Shown: positions 15,824 to 24,234, numbered from the stretch's first letter. The stretch: 64,000 nt of DNA from Sphingomonas sp. IC-56 (GCF_021043375.1 NZ_JAJNDV010000001.1:186001-250000), one strand, 5' to 3'. The notes: generated from the letters alone by a model not told the origin. Made by a program: numbers and translations.

Positions 15824-16531
15824 TTACCAGCGGTTGCCGACAACCTCTGCGGGGCTGCGCGAGCTGTCCCAGCGCTCGCGGCGGGTGTCGGTGCGTTCGT
15901 CGGGGAAAAGGACCTGCACGCTGGCGTCGATGCCGGCGGCTTCCAGGGGCATGGTGAAGCTTCGCTCCACCGCGCGGCGGGTGGCGTCTTTGGCGAGCTT
16001 CATCGGCGTGGCCTCGCGTGCCTGGCGGACCAGTTCGGCTTGCCCGGCCTTGCGGTTGGCAGCATCGAGGCGATCCTCGACATCGGTGAAGCGCATCAGG
16101 AGGCCGCCGGCGTCATATTCGCGCATGGCGTTGAGGTCGATCTCAGGGCCGACGATCTCGACCGGGGGCAGCGTCACCGTGAGCCGCTTGGCGTTGGCGT
16201 CCCATTGCACGTTCTTCTGCTCGAGCTTGGCCATGTCGATCTCGTAGCGGACCATGCCGGGCATGATCAGCGTCTTCTGCGCGCTCATGCCCAACCGGCT
16301 CTGCTTGGAGGTTACCACCGCGACATAGCGCGCCGCGAACGTAGACAGGCGGTTCTGCTCGCGCAGGCCCTGGAGGCTGGCTTGGGCGACGGTGACCGGA
16401 TCGGGGCCGGTGAATTGTTGTTTGACGCTCTGACCCAGGAACCAGAAGCCGGCGCCGACCGCGAGCAACAGGGTGATCAGCAGCGCGGCGAACTTCGCGC
16501 AGCCCCAGTTTCTTACGCGGCGATCTTCCAC
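15824..16531 (-). CDS. DUF4230 domain membrane-anchored protein
   Basis: 235 residues from a GTG with GAGGAGG 7 bases upstream, inside the 3' end of the upstream hydrolase gene (19-base overlap). One N-terminal membrane helix (FAALLITLLLAVGAGFWFLG) is followed by the DUF4230 body (LQGLREQNRLSTFAARYVAVVTSKQS, TLIMPGMVRYEIDMAKLEQK, LPPVEIVGPEIDL). The domain probably faces the periplasm. Its function is unknown. The position immediately upstream of nadA implies co-expression, not necessarily a role in NAD synthesis. Confidence 0.88.
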   Translation of the reverse strand: MEDRRVRNWGCAKFAALLITLLLAVGAGFWFLGQSVKQQFTGPDPVTVAQASLQGLREQNRLSTFAARYVAVVTSKQSRLGMSAQKTLIMPGMVRYEIDMAKLEQKNVQWDANAKRLTVTLPPVEIVGPEIDLNAMREYDAGGLLMRFTDVEDRLDAANRKAGQAELVRQAREATPMKLAKDATRRAVERSFTMPLEAAGIDASVQVLFPDERTDTRRERWDSSRSPAEVVGNRW

Positions 16532-17370
16532 TGGCCGGCCTCCTCTTCCACGCTTCCGCGGCTTTGCAGGTCGAGGAGATGGGCGAGCACCGAGCGGGCG
16601 GCGGCGCCGGTCAGGCGGGGATCGAGCCCGACATACATGCGTGCGACCATCGCATCGACGCGGTGTACGTCCTGGCGCAGCAGGCGCAGGATCTGGCCTT
16701 CGCGCTGCTTGCGGTGGCCGAGCAGGCCGCGGACGAAACGCTGCGGGTTTTCGACCGCGTCCCCGTGGCCGGGGAAATAAATGCGGTCATTGCGGGCCAT
16801 GAGCTTTTCCAGGCTGGCCATGTAGGCGCCCATGTCGCCGTCCGGCGGCGCCACTACCGTGGTCGACCAGCCCATGACATGATCGCCGCTGAACAGCGCC
16901 TGCGCCTCTGGCAGCGCAAAGGCCAGATGGTTGGAGGTGTGGCCGGGTGTGGCGATGGCTTCCAGGGTCCAGCCGGTGCCGGTCACGCTTTCACCGTCGC
17001 GCAGGATCCGCTCGGGGGCATAGGCAGTGTCGAAGGCGGCGTCGGCGCGAGGGCCGGCATCGTCCATGGTGAGCGGGGCGCAACCGATCACGGGTGCGCC
17101 GGTCGCCGTCTTGAGCGAGGCGGCGGCGGGGCTGTGGTCGCGATGGGTGTGGGTGCACAGGATCGCGACGACTGGGCGCCCGGCAATCGCGTCGAGCAGC
17201 GCCTGGACATGGGCGGGATCGTCGGGGCCGGGGTCGATCACCGCCAGATCGGTGGTGCCGACCAGGTAACTCTGGGTGCCGGTGTGGGTATAGGGCGACG
17301 AGTTCGGTGCCAGGATCCGCGTGACGAGCGGATCGACCGCCATCGCGACCCCGGTTGCTGCCTCGTTCAT
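16513..17370 (-). CDS. MBL-fold metallo-hydrolase (LACTB2-like)
   Basis: 285 residues from the ATG at 17370 (MNEAATGVAMAVDPLVTRI). Longer in-frame starts would add a non-conserved, arginine-rich extension. Metallo-beta-lactamase motifs are THTHRDHSPAA (HxHxDH), GHTSNH, FSGDHVMGW and the final FPGHGDAV. The C-terminal winged-helix-like tail (LLGHRKQREGQILRLL...LLDLQSRGSVEEE) matches the LACTB2/endoribonuclease-like group. It is a probable zinc hydrolase of unknown substrate and the first gene of the nadA/nadC run. Confidence 0.9.
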   Translation of the reverse strand: MNEAATGVAMAVDPLVTRILAPNSSPYTHTGTQSYLVGTTDLAVIDPGPDDPAHVQALLDAIAGRPVVAILCTHTHRDHSPAAASLKTATGAPVIGCAPLTMDDAGPRADAAFDTAYAPERILRDGESVTGTGWTLEAIATPGHTSNHLAFALPEAQALFSGDHVMGWSTTVVAPPDGDMGAYMASLEKLMARNDRIYFPGHGDAVENPQRFVRGLLGHRKQREGQILRLLRQDVHRVDAMVARMYVGLDPRLTGAAARSVLAHLLDLQSRGSVEEEAGQWKIAA

Positions 17371-17425
17371 CGCCGCGATGTGGCGGGCGGGCGGCGCGAA
17401 CGCAAGAGCGGCCGACTTCGCAGGC

Positions 17426-17463
17426 AAAAAGGGCCGACCGCGAAGGAGTAAGCGGCCGGCCCC
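17426..17463 (-). terminator. Intrinsic terminator of the blaI-M56 operon
   Basis: Read on the minus strand, GGGCCGGCCGC pairs with GCGGTCGGCCC (one mismatch) around a 10-base loop, followed by TTTTTGC. It lies about 58 bases after the stop of the M56 peptidase gene. Confidence 0.8.
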
Positions 17464-17520
17464 CAATGAAGGGCGATGCGCGGCGAACGCAGGCAAGCCG
17501 CGCACCGCCCCTCCCCCAAC

Positions 17521-19131
17521 TCAATCCTTGCTGGCGAACTCCTTGGTAATTTCTGCCATGGCTTCGTCGAGTTCCCTAAGCGCGTTGGCGCGCTCCGTCT
17601 CACCGATGTTGCGGTCGCGCTGGATGGCGCGGCGGGCGGTCTCGATGCCCATGCGCGCACCCTCCAGGCCCATGCGCTTGCTGTGCATCGCCATGCGGGT
17701 CGCGTTTTCGGTGATCGCTGCGATCCGGTCAGTGCAGATGATCGTCATCCTGCGGCCATTCTCCTGGCGCTGGACGAGTGTGTCGCGGTCGCCCCCGGTG
17801 CCGCACTTGCCTTCGCGGATCTCGGGAATGTCGACGCGGATCGGAGGAATGGGGGGCACCATCGCCACGTGCTCGGTGCCGTCAGCCTGCGTCACGACGA
17901 CCTTCTGGATACGCTTGCCGTCCTTGGTGCTGCTATAGTGGTAGACTTGGCGGTTTGACTTGCCGGGGCCCGCTTCAGGTGCAGCGGGCGGGGTCGGCGC
18001 TTCGGGTGCTTCCGGAGCTTCCGGAGCCTCAGGCGCGGCAGGTGCCGCGGGGGGAACCGGTGGTACGGGCGCGTCCTGATCCAGTGTGATGCCGGTCACC
18101 GAGGTCACTTTCTCCGTGATCCGTGTCGCGGCAGCCGTGCCCGACGCCGTGAGGCCGAGCGCGCTAAGGCCGATTACGCCCATCGCCGCGACACCGCTCG
18201 CAATGCGGCGTGAAGAATATTCGTGCGTCTTCGCAAGCATTCTGAGCCTCCCTTTGACTTCGTTGATGGTGTGCAGGTGACACGCCGCAGAGACGGCGCC
18301 GCCATGGGCGGATTTGACGATGGCGCGGCCATAGGCGTGGCGCAGCGCCTGGGCGCGGCCGGCGAGCACCAGGGCGTCGCAGGCCATTTCCTGATCGGCG
18401 CGAAAGGCGCGGAACGCCCGCCAGGCGACCGGATTGAACCAGTGCAGCGCGAGCACGATCAGCGCGACCCAGTTGGCGAGCAGGTCGCCGCGGGCATGGT
18501 GGCCAAGCTCGTGGGCGAGCGCCAGATCGCGCTCCTGCTCGTCATAGCGCTCGGCAAAGTCGCGCGGGAAAGCGACATATTTGCGGAACACGCCAAAGGC
18601 GAGCGGCCCGTGCGCCGCGTCGGTTTCGACCACGCGCACCTTGCCTTGCGCCACGGTGCGATCGACCCGCGCGCGGGCGAGCAAGTGGCGGCAATAGCGG
18701 CTGTGCGCGACGAGATGATAGACGAGGAACGCGAGAGCGCCGAGGGCCCACAGGCCGAGCAGCAGGAGCAGCGGGTTCGGCCCGCCGGCGACCACGCTCG
18801 GCGGCACGAATGCCAGCGACGCAGAATGGCTGCCGACCTCCAGCGTCGCCGTTGTGATGTCAGGGACGAGTTCGGGAGGCAGTGTCTCCGGGTTGATCAG
18901 GCCTACCGTCACGCCCTGCGCCGCTTCGGCCTGGCGCATGAGCGGCGCGAACAGGCGGGTCAGCTGCCAATCGCCCGGCAGCGGGGGCAACGCCAGCCGG
19001 GCGACTGGCAGCACCCACAAGGCATAGGCCATGTGAGGTCCGAAATGCCGTCGCACCGGGCCGCGCAGGCCCAGCACCAGCAGCATCAGCAGGGTCGTGG
19101 CGACAAAGGTTTCAAGAGCCCAGGCGATCAT
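17521..19131 (-). CDS. M56-family sensor metallopeptidase (BlaR1/MecR1-like)
   Basis: 536 residues, predicted integral membrane zinc protease. Helices lie near 1-20, 33-50 and 118-142, and the catalytic HELGH is at 207-211 with a downstream glutamate in ADQEMACD. A later helix (IASGVAAMGVIGLSALGLTASG) is followed by a Pro/Ala/Glu tract (about 350-390) and an approximately 140-residue basic/charged C-terminal region. There is no penicillin-binding sensor domain, unlike staphylococcal BlaR1. Its ATGA overlaps the blaI stop, so it is translationally coupled and likely cleaves or inactivates BlaI upon signalling. Confidence 0.92.
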   Translation of the reverse strand: MIAWALETFVATTLLMLLVLGLRGPVRRHFGPHMAYALWVLPVARLALPPLPGDWQLTRLFAPLMRQAEAAQGVTVGLINPETLPPELVPDITTATLEVGSHSASLAFVPPSVVAGGPNPLLLLLGLWALGALAFLVYHLVAHSRYCRHLLARARVDRTVAQGKVRVVETDAAHGPLAFGVFRKYVAFPRDFAERYDEQERDLALAHELGHHARGDLLANWVALIVLALHWFNPVAWRAFRAFRADQEMACDALVLAGRAQALRHAYGRAIVKSAHGGAVSAACHLHTINEVKGRLRMLAKTHEYSSRRIASGVAAMGVIGLSALGLTASGTAAATRITEKVTSVTGITLDQDAPVPPVPPAAPAAPEAPEAPEAPEAPTPPAAPEAGPGKSNRQVYHYSSTKDGKRIQKVVVTQADGTEHVAMVPPIPPIRVDIPEIREGKCGTGGDRDTLVQRQENGRRMTIICTDRIAAITENATRMAMHSKRMGLEGARMGIETARRAIQRDRNIGETERANALRELDEAMAEITKEFASKD

Positions 19132-19496
19132 GACTTCAGCTCCTTCAAAAGGGCTTCGATCTCGGCAATGTCTTGGTCGGTGATCTGGTCGCGCTCGGCC
19201 AGATGCGCGACGAGCGGGGTCAGCTTGCCCCCGAACAGCCGGTCCATCAAGCGGCGCGATTCGCCCGCGACATAATCGCCGCGCACCACCAGCGGGCGAT
19301 AGCGGTAGCGGCGGCCATCCTCTTCATGCGCGATGATGTTCTTCGCGAGCAGGCGACCGAGCAGCGTCTTGACCGTGTTCGCGCTCCAGCCGCGTGCGTC
19401 GGGAACGCGCTCGGCGACTTCCTGGGCGGTGAGCGGGGCTTCCTCCCACAACACCTCCATCACGGCATGTTCGGCTTCGCTGATACGCTCGGTCAT
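19128..19496 (-). CDS. blaI: BlaI/MecI/CopY-family transcriptional repressor
   Basis: 122 residues from the ATG at 19496 (MTERISEAEHAVMEVLWEEA). A longer frame would start inside the operator and is rejected. The winged-helix domain (PLTAQEVAERVPDARGWSANTVKTLLGRLLAKNII) is followed by the dimerisation/cleavage helix region (LMDRLFGGKLTPLVAHLAERDQITDQDIAEIEALLKEL). It represses by binding TACA-N2-TGTA dyads; a perfect one lies 11 bases upstream of the start. It forms an operon with the M56 peptidase. Confidence 0.95.
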   Translation of the reverse strand: MTERISEAEHAVMEVLWEEAPLTAQEVAERVPDARGWSANTVKTLLGRLLAKNIIAHEEDGRRYRYRPLVVRGDYVAGESRRLMDRLFGGKLTPLVAHLAERDQITDQDIAEIEALLKELKS

Positions 19497-19506
19497 GGCA
19501 CCCTCT

Positions 19507-19526
19507 TTGATTACACGTGTAATCAA
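19507..19526. promoter_or_regulatory. Primary BlaI-type operator upstream of blaI
   Basis: TTGATTACACGTGTAATCAA is a perfect 20-bp palindrome containing the BlaI/MecI core TACA-N2-TGTA. It lies 11-30 bases before the blaI start codon, consistent with autorepression. On the minus strand a TTGACT hexamer 17 bases from TGATTA (within this dyad) forms a plausible promoter. Confidence 0.85.
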
Positions 19527-19530
19527 CCAC

Positions 19531-19546
19531 GATTACAGACGTAGTC
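19531..19546. promoter_or_regulatory. Secondary, imperfect BlaI-type site
   Basis: GATTACAGACGTAGTC preserves one GATTACA half and an imperfect second half. Its centre is about 22 bases from the primary operator and overlaps the predicted -35 (TTGACT on the minus strand), so a cooperative second dimer is plausible. Confidence 0.55.
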
Positions 19547-19659
19547 AAGCAGGATTTTTGCAGCCGGCGCGGCGATATGTCGGTGCAGTTTACAAGCGAG
19601 CATTCGGGTAAGAACCCGTTAACTACTAACCCCCTAGAAAAAGCGTAGGTTGTGCGAGT

Positions 19660-19675
19660 TGGCACGGCGCGTGCA
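19660..19675 (+). promoter_or_regulatory. Sigma-54-like promoter
   Basis: TGGCACGGCGCGTGCA has the invariant GG-N10-GC arrangement and matches TGGCACR-N4-TTGCW at all but one fixed position. No protein-coding gene follows on the plus strand. Confidence 0.4.
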
Positions 19676-19685
19676 GAGAAGAAGG

Positions 19686-19760
19686 CACCCGAGCGTTCAA
19701 CGCTTCAATAGGGTGGGTCGACCAGCTCTCCGGTTTCGCGTCGGCCCACCCGCCCCGGGT
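19686..19760 (+). ncRNA. Candidate small RNA downstream of sigma-54-like promoter
   Basis: From the predicted start (about 12 bases after the GC element) the plus strand would fold into AGCGTT/AACGCT (19692-19704). A strong hairpin follows, GGGTGGG-T-CGAC ... GTCG-G-CCCACCC (19711-19751). No poly-U tract follows, so the 3' end is uncertain. Purely a sequence-based suggestion. Confidence 0.25.
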
Positions 19761-19988
19761 TTCCACATTGGTGATGCGCGACTCGGCGGGTGTGCAGGGT
19801 TGCATGGCGCTGCATTCAATCAGCAGAAGAAGAAGCGGGATCCCGGCTCAAGGCCGGGATGACGAAGGGGGAGTCTTGGCGCTCGCAGTCCCCGGCGTGG
19901 CGGGGCAGCTGCCATGTTCTAGCGGCAGAGCGAAGCATGAAGTGACCCCGGCGCGGCGCCGGGGTGCACGGAAAGAGGAAGCGGTGAT

Positions 19989-20321
19989 TCAGGCCTGTGC
20001 GGCCAGACCCTTTTCGCTCAGCAGCTGCTGGAGCTCACCGCTCTCGTACATCTCCATCATGATGTCCGATCCGCCGACAAATTCGCCCTTCACATAGAGC
20101 TGCGGGATGGTCGGCCAGTCCGAGAACGCCTTGATGCCCTGGCGGATACCCTGGTCCTGGAGCACGTCGACGCTTTCGAACTCGACGTTCAGATGGTTGA
20201 GGATCGCCACCGCCCGGCTGGAGAAGCCGCATTGCGGGAAGAGCGGGCTGCCCTTCATGAACAGCAGCACGTCGTTCTGGCTCACCAGGCTTGCAAGCCG
20301 GCCCTGTACGTCATCAGTCAC
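19989..20321 (-). CDS. grxD: Grx4-type monothiol glutaredoxin
   Basis: 110 residues from the GTG at 20321 (VTDDVQGRLASLV), which has GAGGAG 8 bases upstream. A GTG three codons earlier overlaps the bolA stop and is possible. The active-site motif is CGFS (PLFPQCGFSSRAV), followed by WPTIPQLYVKGEFVGGSDI with the glutathione-binding cis-proline. Grx4 proteins bind a [2Fe-2S] cluster with BolA and deliver Fe-S clusters. The adjacent bolA and DUF1476 genes on the same strand form the usual alphaproteobacterial set. Confidence 0.95.
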   Translation of the reverse strand: MTDDVQGRLASLVSQNDVLLFMKGSPLFPQCGFSSRAVAILNHLNVEFESVDVLQDQGIRQGIKAFSDWPTIPQLYVKGEFVGGSDIMMEMYESGELQQLLSEKGLAAQA

Positions 20322-20326
20322 TTGTT

Positions 20327-20566
20327 TCACTCCTCGACAGGCGCTTCGGTGGTCAGCTGGAGCGCGTGCAACACGCCGCCCATGCGCCCGCCCAGCGCCG
20401 CATAAACCGCCTGGTGCTGGCGCACGCGCGGCATCCCTTTGAACATGGGGGCGACAACCCGCGCTGCATAGTGGTCGCCATCGCCGGCAAGATCGGTGAT
20501 CTCGACCTGCGCGTCGGGGATGCCCGCGACGATCAGCGCTTCGATTTCAGTCGCGGCCATGCCCAT
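20327..20566 (-). CDS. bolA: BolA-family protein
   Basis: About 79 residues (MGMAATEIEALIVAGIPDAQ); the ATG two codons in is an equally possible start. The BolA core is present: VEITDLAGDGDHYAARVVAPMFKGMPRVRQHQAVYAALGGRMGGVLHAL, with the invariant His in QHQAVY and the C-terminal HALQL. BolA partners with monothiol glutaredoxins in Fe-S handling. It sits between DUF1476 and grxD with essentially no gaps, so co-translation is expected. Confidence 0.93.
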   Translation of the reverse strand: MGMAATEIEALIVAGIPDAQVEITDLAGDGDHYAARVVAPMFKGMPRVRQHQAVYAALGGRMGGVLHALQLTTEAPVEE

Positions 20567-20890
20567 TTATTGGGCTTCCATCAGCTGGCGGCGCGCCTCG
20601 ACGGTCTGCTCCTCCAGCGCCCGGCGAACCTCCGCCTCGTCGGTCTCGATTCCAGCCGCCAGCAGGTCGCCCATCAGCTTGCGGATCACGTCCTCGTCGC
20701 CGGCTTCCTCGAAATCGGCCTGCACCACCGCCTTGGCATAGGCATCGGTCTCTGCCGGGGTCAGCTTCATCTTGGCGGCGGCCCACTGGCCGACCAGCCG
20801 GTTGCGGCGGGCGATGACGCGGAAAGCCATTTCCTCGTCGCGCGCGAACTTCGCTTCGAACGCCTGTTCGCGGTTGTCGAACGTGGTCAT
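20567..20890 (-). CDS. DUF1476 protein (alphaproteobacterial F1-ATPase zeta-inhibitor family)
   Basis: 107 residues, almost entirely helical, starting MTTFDNREQAFEAKFARDEE. The DUF1476 pattern (FRVIARRNRLVGQWAA, KMKLTPAETDAYAKAVVQADFEEAGDEDVIRKL) matches the family whose Paracoccus member was shown to be the zeta subunit that inhibits F1F0-ATPase hydrolysis. Whether this protein inhibits ATPase is inferred from family membership. It is the first gene of the DUF1476-bolA-grxD run; its stop abuts the bolA start. Confidence 0.9.
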   Translation of the reverse strand: MTTFDNREQAFEAKFARDEEMAFRVIARRNRLVGQWAAAKMKLTPAETDAYAKAVVQADFEEAGDEDVIRKLMGDLLAAGIETDEAEVRRALEEQTVEARRQLMEAQ

Positions 20891-20963
20891 TGCCTTGTAG
20901 CCCCTAAACGGTTGTTTCGTTCGAGATAGGAGCGGGGCGAGACCAAGGCAACCGGCGTTGCAC

Positions 20964-21962
20964 TCAGGCCAGGCGCACCACCAGCTTGCCGATCGCCTGG
21001 CGCGCCGCCATCCGGGCTATTGCCTGGCCGGCGTCGGCCAGTGCGAACACCTCCGTCACCTTGGGGGCGATCCGCCCTTCCTCCCACAGCCGGAACAGGT
21101 GCTCGACATGGGCGGCGTTTGCCCGGGCATCGCGTGCGGCAAAGGCGCCCCAGAACACGCCGCAGACGTCGCAGCTCTTCAAGAGCGTCAGGTTGAGCGG
21201 CAGCTTGGGAATTCCTGCGGGGAACCCGACCACCAGATAGCGCCCTTCCCAGCCGACGGCTCGCAGCGCCGGCTCGGCATAGTCGCCGCCGACGGGGTCG
21301 AAGATCACCTGCGCACCGGCGGGGCCGACCGCCGCCTTGAAGCTTTCGCTGAGTGCTTTCGACGCCTCCTTGTCGAAGGGAGCCCGAGGGTAAACCAAGG
21401 TCGTGTCGGCACCGGCCGCGCGCGCGGCTTGGGCCTTTTCGTCCGAGGATACCGCCGCCACCACGGTGGCGCCGAACGCCTTGCCCAACTCGATCGCGGC
21501 AAGCCCGACCCCGCCTGCGGCGCCGAGCACCAGCAGCGTCTGCCCCTCGCCCAAATGCCCGCGGTCGAGCAGTGCGTGAATGGTGGTGGCGTAGGTCAGC
21601 AGCAGCGCAGCGCCCTCCTCGAAGCTGCGGCCTTCGGGAAGACGGAACAGCCGCGCGGCGTCGATCGCGATCTTCTCGACCAGGCCACCATGACCGGTGA
21701 CGGCGATGACGCGGTCGCCCACTGCCCAGTCCGTAACGCCCTCGCCGAGCGCAACGATCTCCCCGGCGATCTCGCCGCCGGGTGCAAAGGGGCGTGCCGG
21801 CTTGAACTGGTACTTGTCCTCGATGATCAGGACGTCGGGATAGTTGATGGCGCAGGCATGGACGGCAACGATCACCTGCCCTTTTCCAGGCATCGGATCT
21901 GGCAGCTCGTCCAGCGTTAGAGTTTCAGGTCCGCCCGGTGCCTTCGACAACAACGCCTTCAT
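20964..21962 (-). CDS. Zinc-free MDR-family NAD(P)H:quinone oxidoreductase
   Basis: 332 residues ([23 protein letters not shown]). It has an N-terminal GroES-like domain ([37 protein letters not shown]) and a Rossmann domain with the nucleotide motif [27 protein letters not shown]. The structural zinc cysteines are absent, as in QOR proteins. It is probably an NADPH-dependent reductase of quinones or enones. Its first 38 bases overlap the 3' end of leuD, so expression with the leu genes is likely although no role in leucine synthesis is implied. Confidence 0.92.
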   Translation of the reverse strand: MKALLSKAPGGPETLTLDELPDPMPGKGQVIVAVHACAINYPDVLIIEDKYQFKPARPFAPGGEIAGEIVALGEGVTDWAVGDRVIAVTGHGGLVEKIAIDAARLFRLPEGRSFEEGAALLLTYATTIHALLDRGHLGEGQTLLVLGAAGGVGLAAIELGKAFGATVVAAVSSDEKAQAARAAGADTTLVYPRAPFDKEASKALSESFKAAVGPAGAQVIFDPVGGDYAEPALRAVGWEGRYLVVGFPAGIPKLPLNLTLLKSCDVCGVFWGAFAARDARANAAHVEHLFRLWEEGRIAPKVTEVFALADAGQAIARMAARQAIGKLVVRLA

Positions 21963-22554
21963 CGCCCGCTCCTACGCTGGTCCAGGGCCGCGCTTGCGCG
22001 ACACCGGACTCATATTTCGAAATCGCGGTATCCTGTGCCAGCGTCAGGCCGATCTCGTCCAGCCCTTCCAGCAGGCATTGGCGGCGGAACGGATCGAGCG
22101 TGAAGGTGAAGCGGTCCTGATAGGGCGTGGTGACGGTCATCGTCTCCAGATCGACGGTGATCGGATCAGTTTTTGCGACCTCGACCAGCCGGTCCACCGC
22201 GTCCTGCGGCAGCACCACCGGCACGATGCCGTTCTTGAAGGCGTTGCCCGAGAAGATGTCGGAAAAGCTGGGCGCGATCACGGCCTTGATACCCAGGTCG
22301 GCCAGCGCCCAGGCGGCATGCTCGCGGCTGGACCCGCAGCCGAAATTGTCGCCGGCGACGAGCACCGGCGCGCCGGCATAGCGCGGATCGTCGAACACAT
22401 TGCCCGGCTGCGCGCGCACCGTTTCGAATGCGCCCCTGCCCAGCCCCTCGCGCGTCGTGGTCTTGAGCCAATGCGCGGGGATGATGATGTCGGTGTCGAT
22501 ATTCTTAGCGCCCCATGGATAGGCGCGCCCCTCGACCTGGCGAACGGGTTCCAT
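21925..22554 (-). CDS. leuD: 3-isopropylmalate dehydratase small subunit
   Basis: 209 residues from the ATG at 22554 ([20 protein letters not shown]). The swivel-domain motifs are [48 protein letters not shown] and [10 protein letters not shown]. With LeuC it isomerises 2- to 3-isopropylmalate. The C-terminus ([17 protein letters not shown]) reads 38 bases into the next gene. Separated from leuC by a 39-residue lipoprotein gene. Confidence 0.95.
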   Translation of the reverse strand: MEPVRQVEGRAYPWGAKNIDTDIIIPAHWLKTTTREGLGRGAFETVRAQPGNVFDDPRYAGAPVLVAGDNFGCGSSREHAAWALADLGIKAVIAPSFSDIFSGNAFKNGIVPVVLPQDAVDRLVEVAKTDPITVDLETMTVTTPYQDRFTFTLDPFRRQCLLEGLDEIGLTLAQDTAISKYESGVAQARPWTSVGAGDEGVVVEGTGRT

Positions 22555-22597
22555 GGTCAGGCTCCTGCAAGCGCCGTGGCGCGAAGCCCGACGGAAA

Positions 22598-22717
22598 TCA
22601 GCGAATGGCGGACGTGTCCGAGGGTGCGGGTGCCCGCTTGCTCTGCGCCGAGGCATAGGCCGCGGCGCAGCCGCTCAGCACGGTGCCGATGATGAGTGCG
22701 TACAGCGCCCGCTTCAT
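22598..22717 (-). CDS. Tiny lipoprotein encoded between leuC and leuD
   Basis: 39 residues. The start [20 protein letters not shown] has AGGGGG 7 bases upstream (in the 12 bases after the leuC stop). The lipobox LSGC places the acylated cysteine at residue 17, followed by a short polar mature part ending DTSAIR. There are 43 bases between its stop and leuD. No named family; the good ribosome-binding site, complete lipoprotein signal and operon fit argue that it is a real gene. If processed, the mature lipoprotein has only about 23 residues. Confidence 0.7.
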   Translation of the reverse strand: MKRALYALIIGTVLSGCAAAYASAQSKRAPAPSDTSAIR

Positions 22718-22729
22718 GATTAAACCCCC

Positions 22730-24172
22730 TCACGCGTCCGCCGCCATCAAGTCCCTGACGTCGGTCAAGCGCCCGGTCACCGCCGCCGCCGCGGCCATGG
22801 CCGGCGAGACGAGGTGCGTCCGCGCGCCCGGACCCTGCCGCCCTACGAAATTGCGGTTCGAAGTGGAAGCGCAACGTTCGCCGGCCGGCACCTTGTCCGG
22901 GTTCATCGCCAGGCACATCGAGCAGCCCGGCTCGCGCCATTCGAAGCCGGCCTCGGTGAAGATGCGGTCGAGCCCCTCGGCCTCGGCCTGGCGCTTCACC
23001 AGCCCCGAGCCCGGCACGATCAGCGCCTGGCGGATGCGGTCGGCAACGTGATGTCCCTTCACCACAGCCGCAGCGGCGCGCAGGTCTTCGATGCGGCTGT
23101 TGGTGCACGATCCGATGAAGACATGCTCGATGCCGACATCCTGCATGCGCATGCCGGGCGTCAGACCCATATAGTCGAGCGACTTCTGGGCTGCGACGCG
23201 CTTGGAAGGATCGGCGAAGCTCTCCGGGTCCGGGACCGCGCCGGTGATCGGCACCACGTCCTCGGGACTGGTGCCCCAGGTCAGCGACGGCGCGATGTCG
23301 CTCGCCTGAAGCTGCACGGTGGCATCGTAGCGGGCACCCGGATCGCTTGGCAGCGAGCGCCAATAGGCGAGGGCCTTGTCCCATGCCGCACCCTTGGGCG
23401 CCATCGGCCGGCCCTTGAGGTACGCGAAGGTCGTGTCGTCGGGCGCGATCAGGCCTGAGCGGGCGCCGCCCTCGATCGACATGTTGGACACGGTCAGCCG
23501 ACCCTCGAGCGACATGCTGCGAATCACCTCGCCGGTGAATTCGATCACATAGCCGGTGCCGCCGGCTGCGCCGATCTTGCCGATGATCGCAAGCACCACG
23601 TCCTTGGGACTGACGCCGAAGCCCAGCGTGCCGTCGACGCGAACTTCCATCGTCTTTGATTGGGCGAGCAGCAGCGTCTGGGTGGCCATGACATGCTCGA
23701 CCTCGGACGTGCCTATGCCGAACGCCAGCGCGCCCAGCGCGCCATGCGCCGAGGTATGGCTGTCGCCGCAGACCAGCGTCGTGCCTGGCAAGGTGAAGCC
23801 CTGCTCGGGCCCCACGACATGGACGATCCCCTGCCGGGCATCGAGCGCGTCGATATACGGGACGTCGAACTCGGCGACGTTGGCACGCAGTGCGGAAAGC
23901 TGGCCCGCGCTCGCCGGATCGGAGATCGGCAGCGGCTGGCCCGACGCATCGACCCGCGCGGTGGTCGGCAGGTTGTGGTCAGGCACCGCAAGGGTAAGGT
24001 CGGGGCGGCGCAGCCGGCGCCCGGCGGCACGGAGCCCGGAAAAAGCCTGCGGGCTGGTCACTTCATGGACCAGGTGGCGGTCGATATAGATCAGGCAGGT
24101 GCCGTAATCCCGGCGCTCGACCACATGGTTGGCCCAGATCTTCTCGTACAAGGTGCGCGGTGCATTAGACAT
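22730..24172 (-). CDS. leuC: 3-isopropylmalate dehydratase large subunit
   Basis: 480 residues, starting [18 protein letters not shown]. Aconitase-family motifs are [34 protein letters not shown] and the three [4Fe-4S] cysteines in [13 protein letters not shown] and [13 protein letters not shown], with the RNFVGRQG block near the C-terminus. Acts with LeuD in leucine biosynthesis. It heads the minus-strand run leuC-lipoprotein-leuD-quinone reductase. I see no leader peptide rich in leucine codons upstream. Confidence 0.97.
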   Translation of the reverse strand: MSNAPRTLYEKIWANHVVERRDYGTCLIYIDRHLVHEVTSPQAFSGLRAAGRRLRRPDLTLAVPDHNLPTTARVDASGQPLPISDPASAGQLSALRANVAEFDVPYIDALDARQGIVHVVGPEQGFTLPGTTLVCGDSHTSAHGALGALAFGIGTSEVEHVMATQTLLLAQSKTMEVRVDGTLGFGVSPKDVVLAIIGKIGAAGGTGYVIEFTGEVIRSMSLEGRLTVSNMSIEGGARSGLIAPDDTTFAYLKGRPMAPKGAAWDKALAYWRSLPSDPGARYDATVQLQASDIAPSLTWGTSPEDVVPITGAVPDPESFADPSKRVAAQKSLDYMGLTPGMRMQDVGIEHVFIGSCTNSRIEDLRAAAAVVKGHHVADRIRQALIVPGSGLVKRQAEAEGLDRIFTEAGFEWREPGCSMCLAMNPDKVPAGERCASTSNRNFVGRQGPGARTHLVSPAMAAAAAVTGRLTDVRDLMAADA

Positions 24173-24234
24173 GCGCGCGCTTTAATAGAAAAGATCGTTA
24201 GGGCAAGCCGCTACGCAACTTTCTGCCGATAAAG

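Larger units (their letters stand above)
19497..19988. other. Gene-free interval between blaI and grxD
   Basis: Apart from the BlaI operators, this 492-base stretch holds no convincing coding frame. It contains a sigma-54-like promoter (19660-19675) and a long hairpin (19711-19751). It also has a dispersed palindrome with the sequence CCCGGCTCAAGGCCGGG (19842-19858) followed by ATGACGA, and a GC-rich hairpin CCCCGGCGC-G-GCGCCGGGG (19946-19964) just beyond the grxD stop that may act as its terminator. Confidence 0.6.

Noticed and set aside
14131..15957. 608-codon plus-strand open frame across DUF1003 and nadA
   Set aside because: It lies opposite the nadA cluster motifs and DUF1003 helices. 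No domain or ribosome-binding site supports it.
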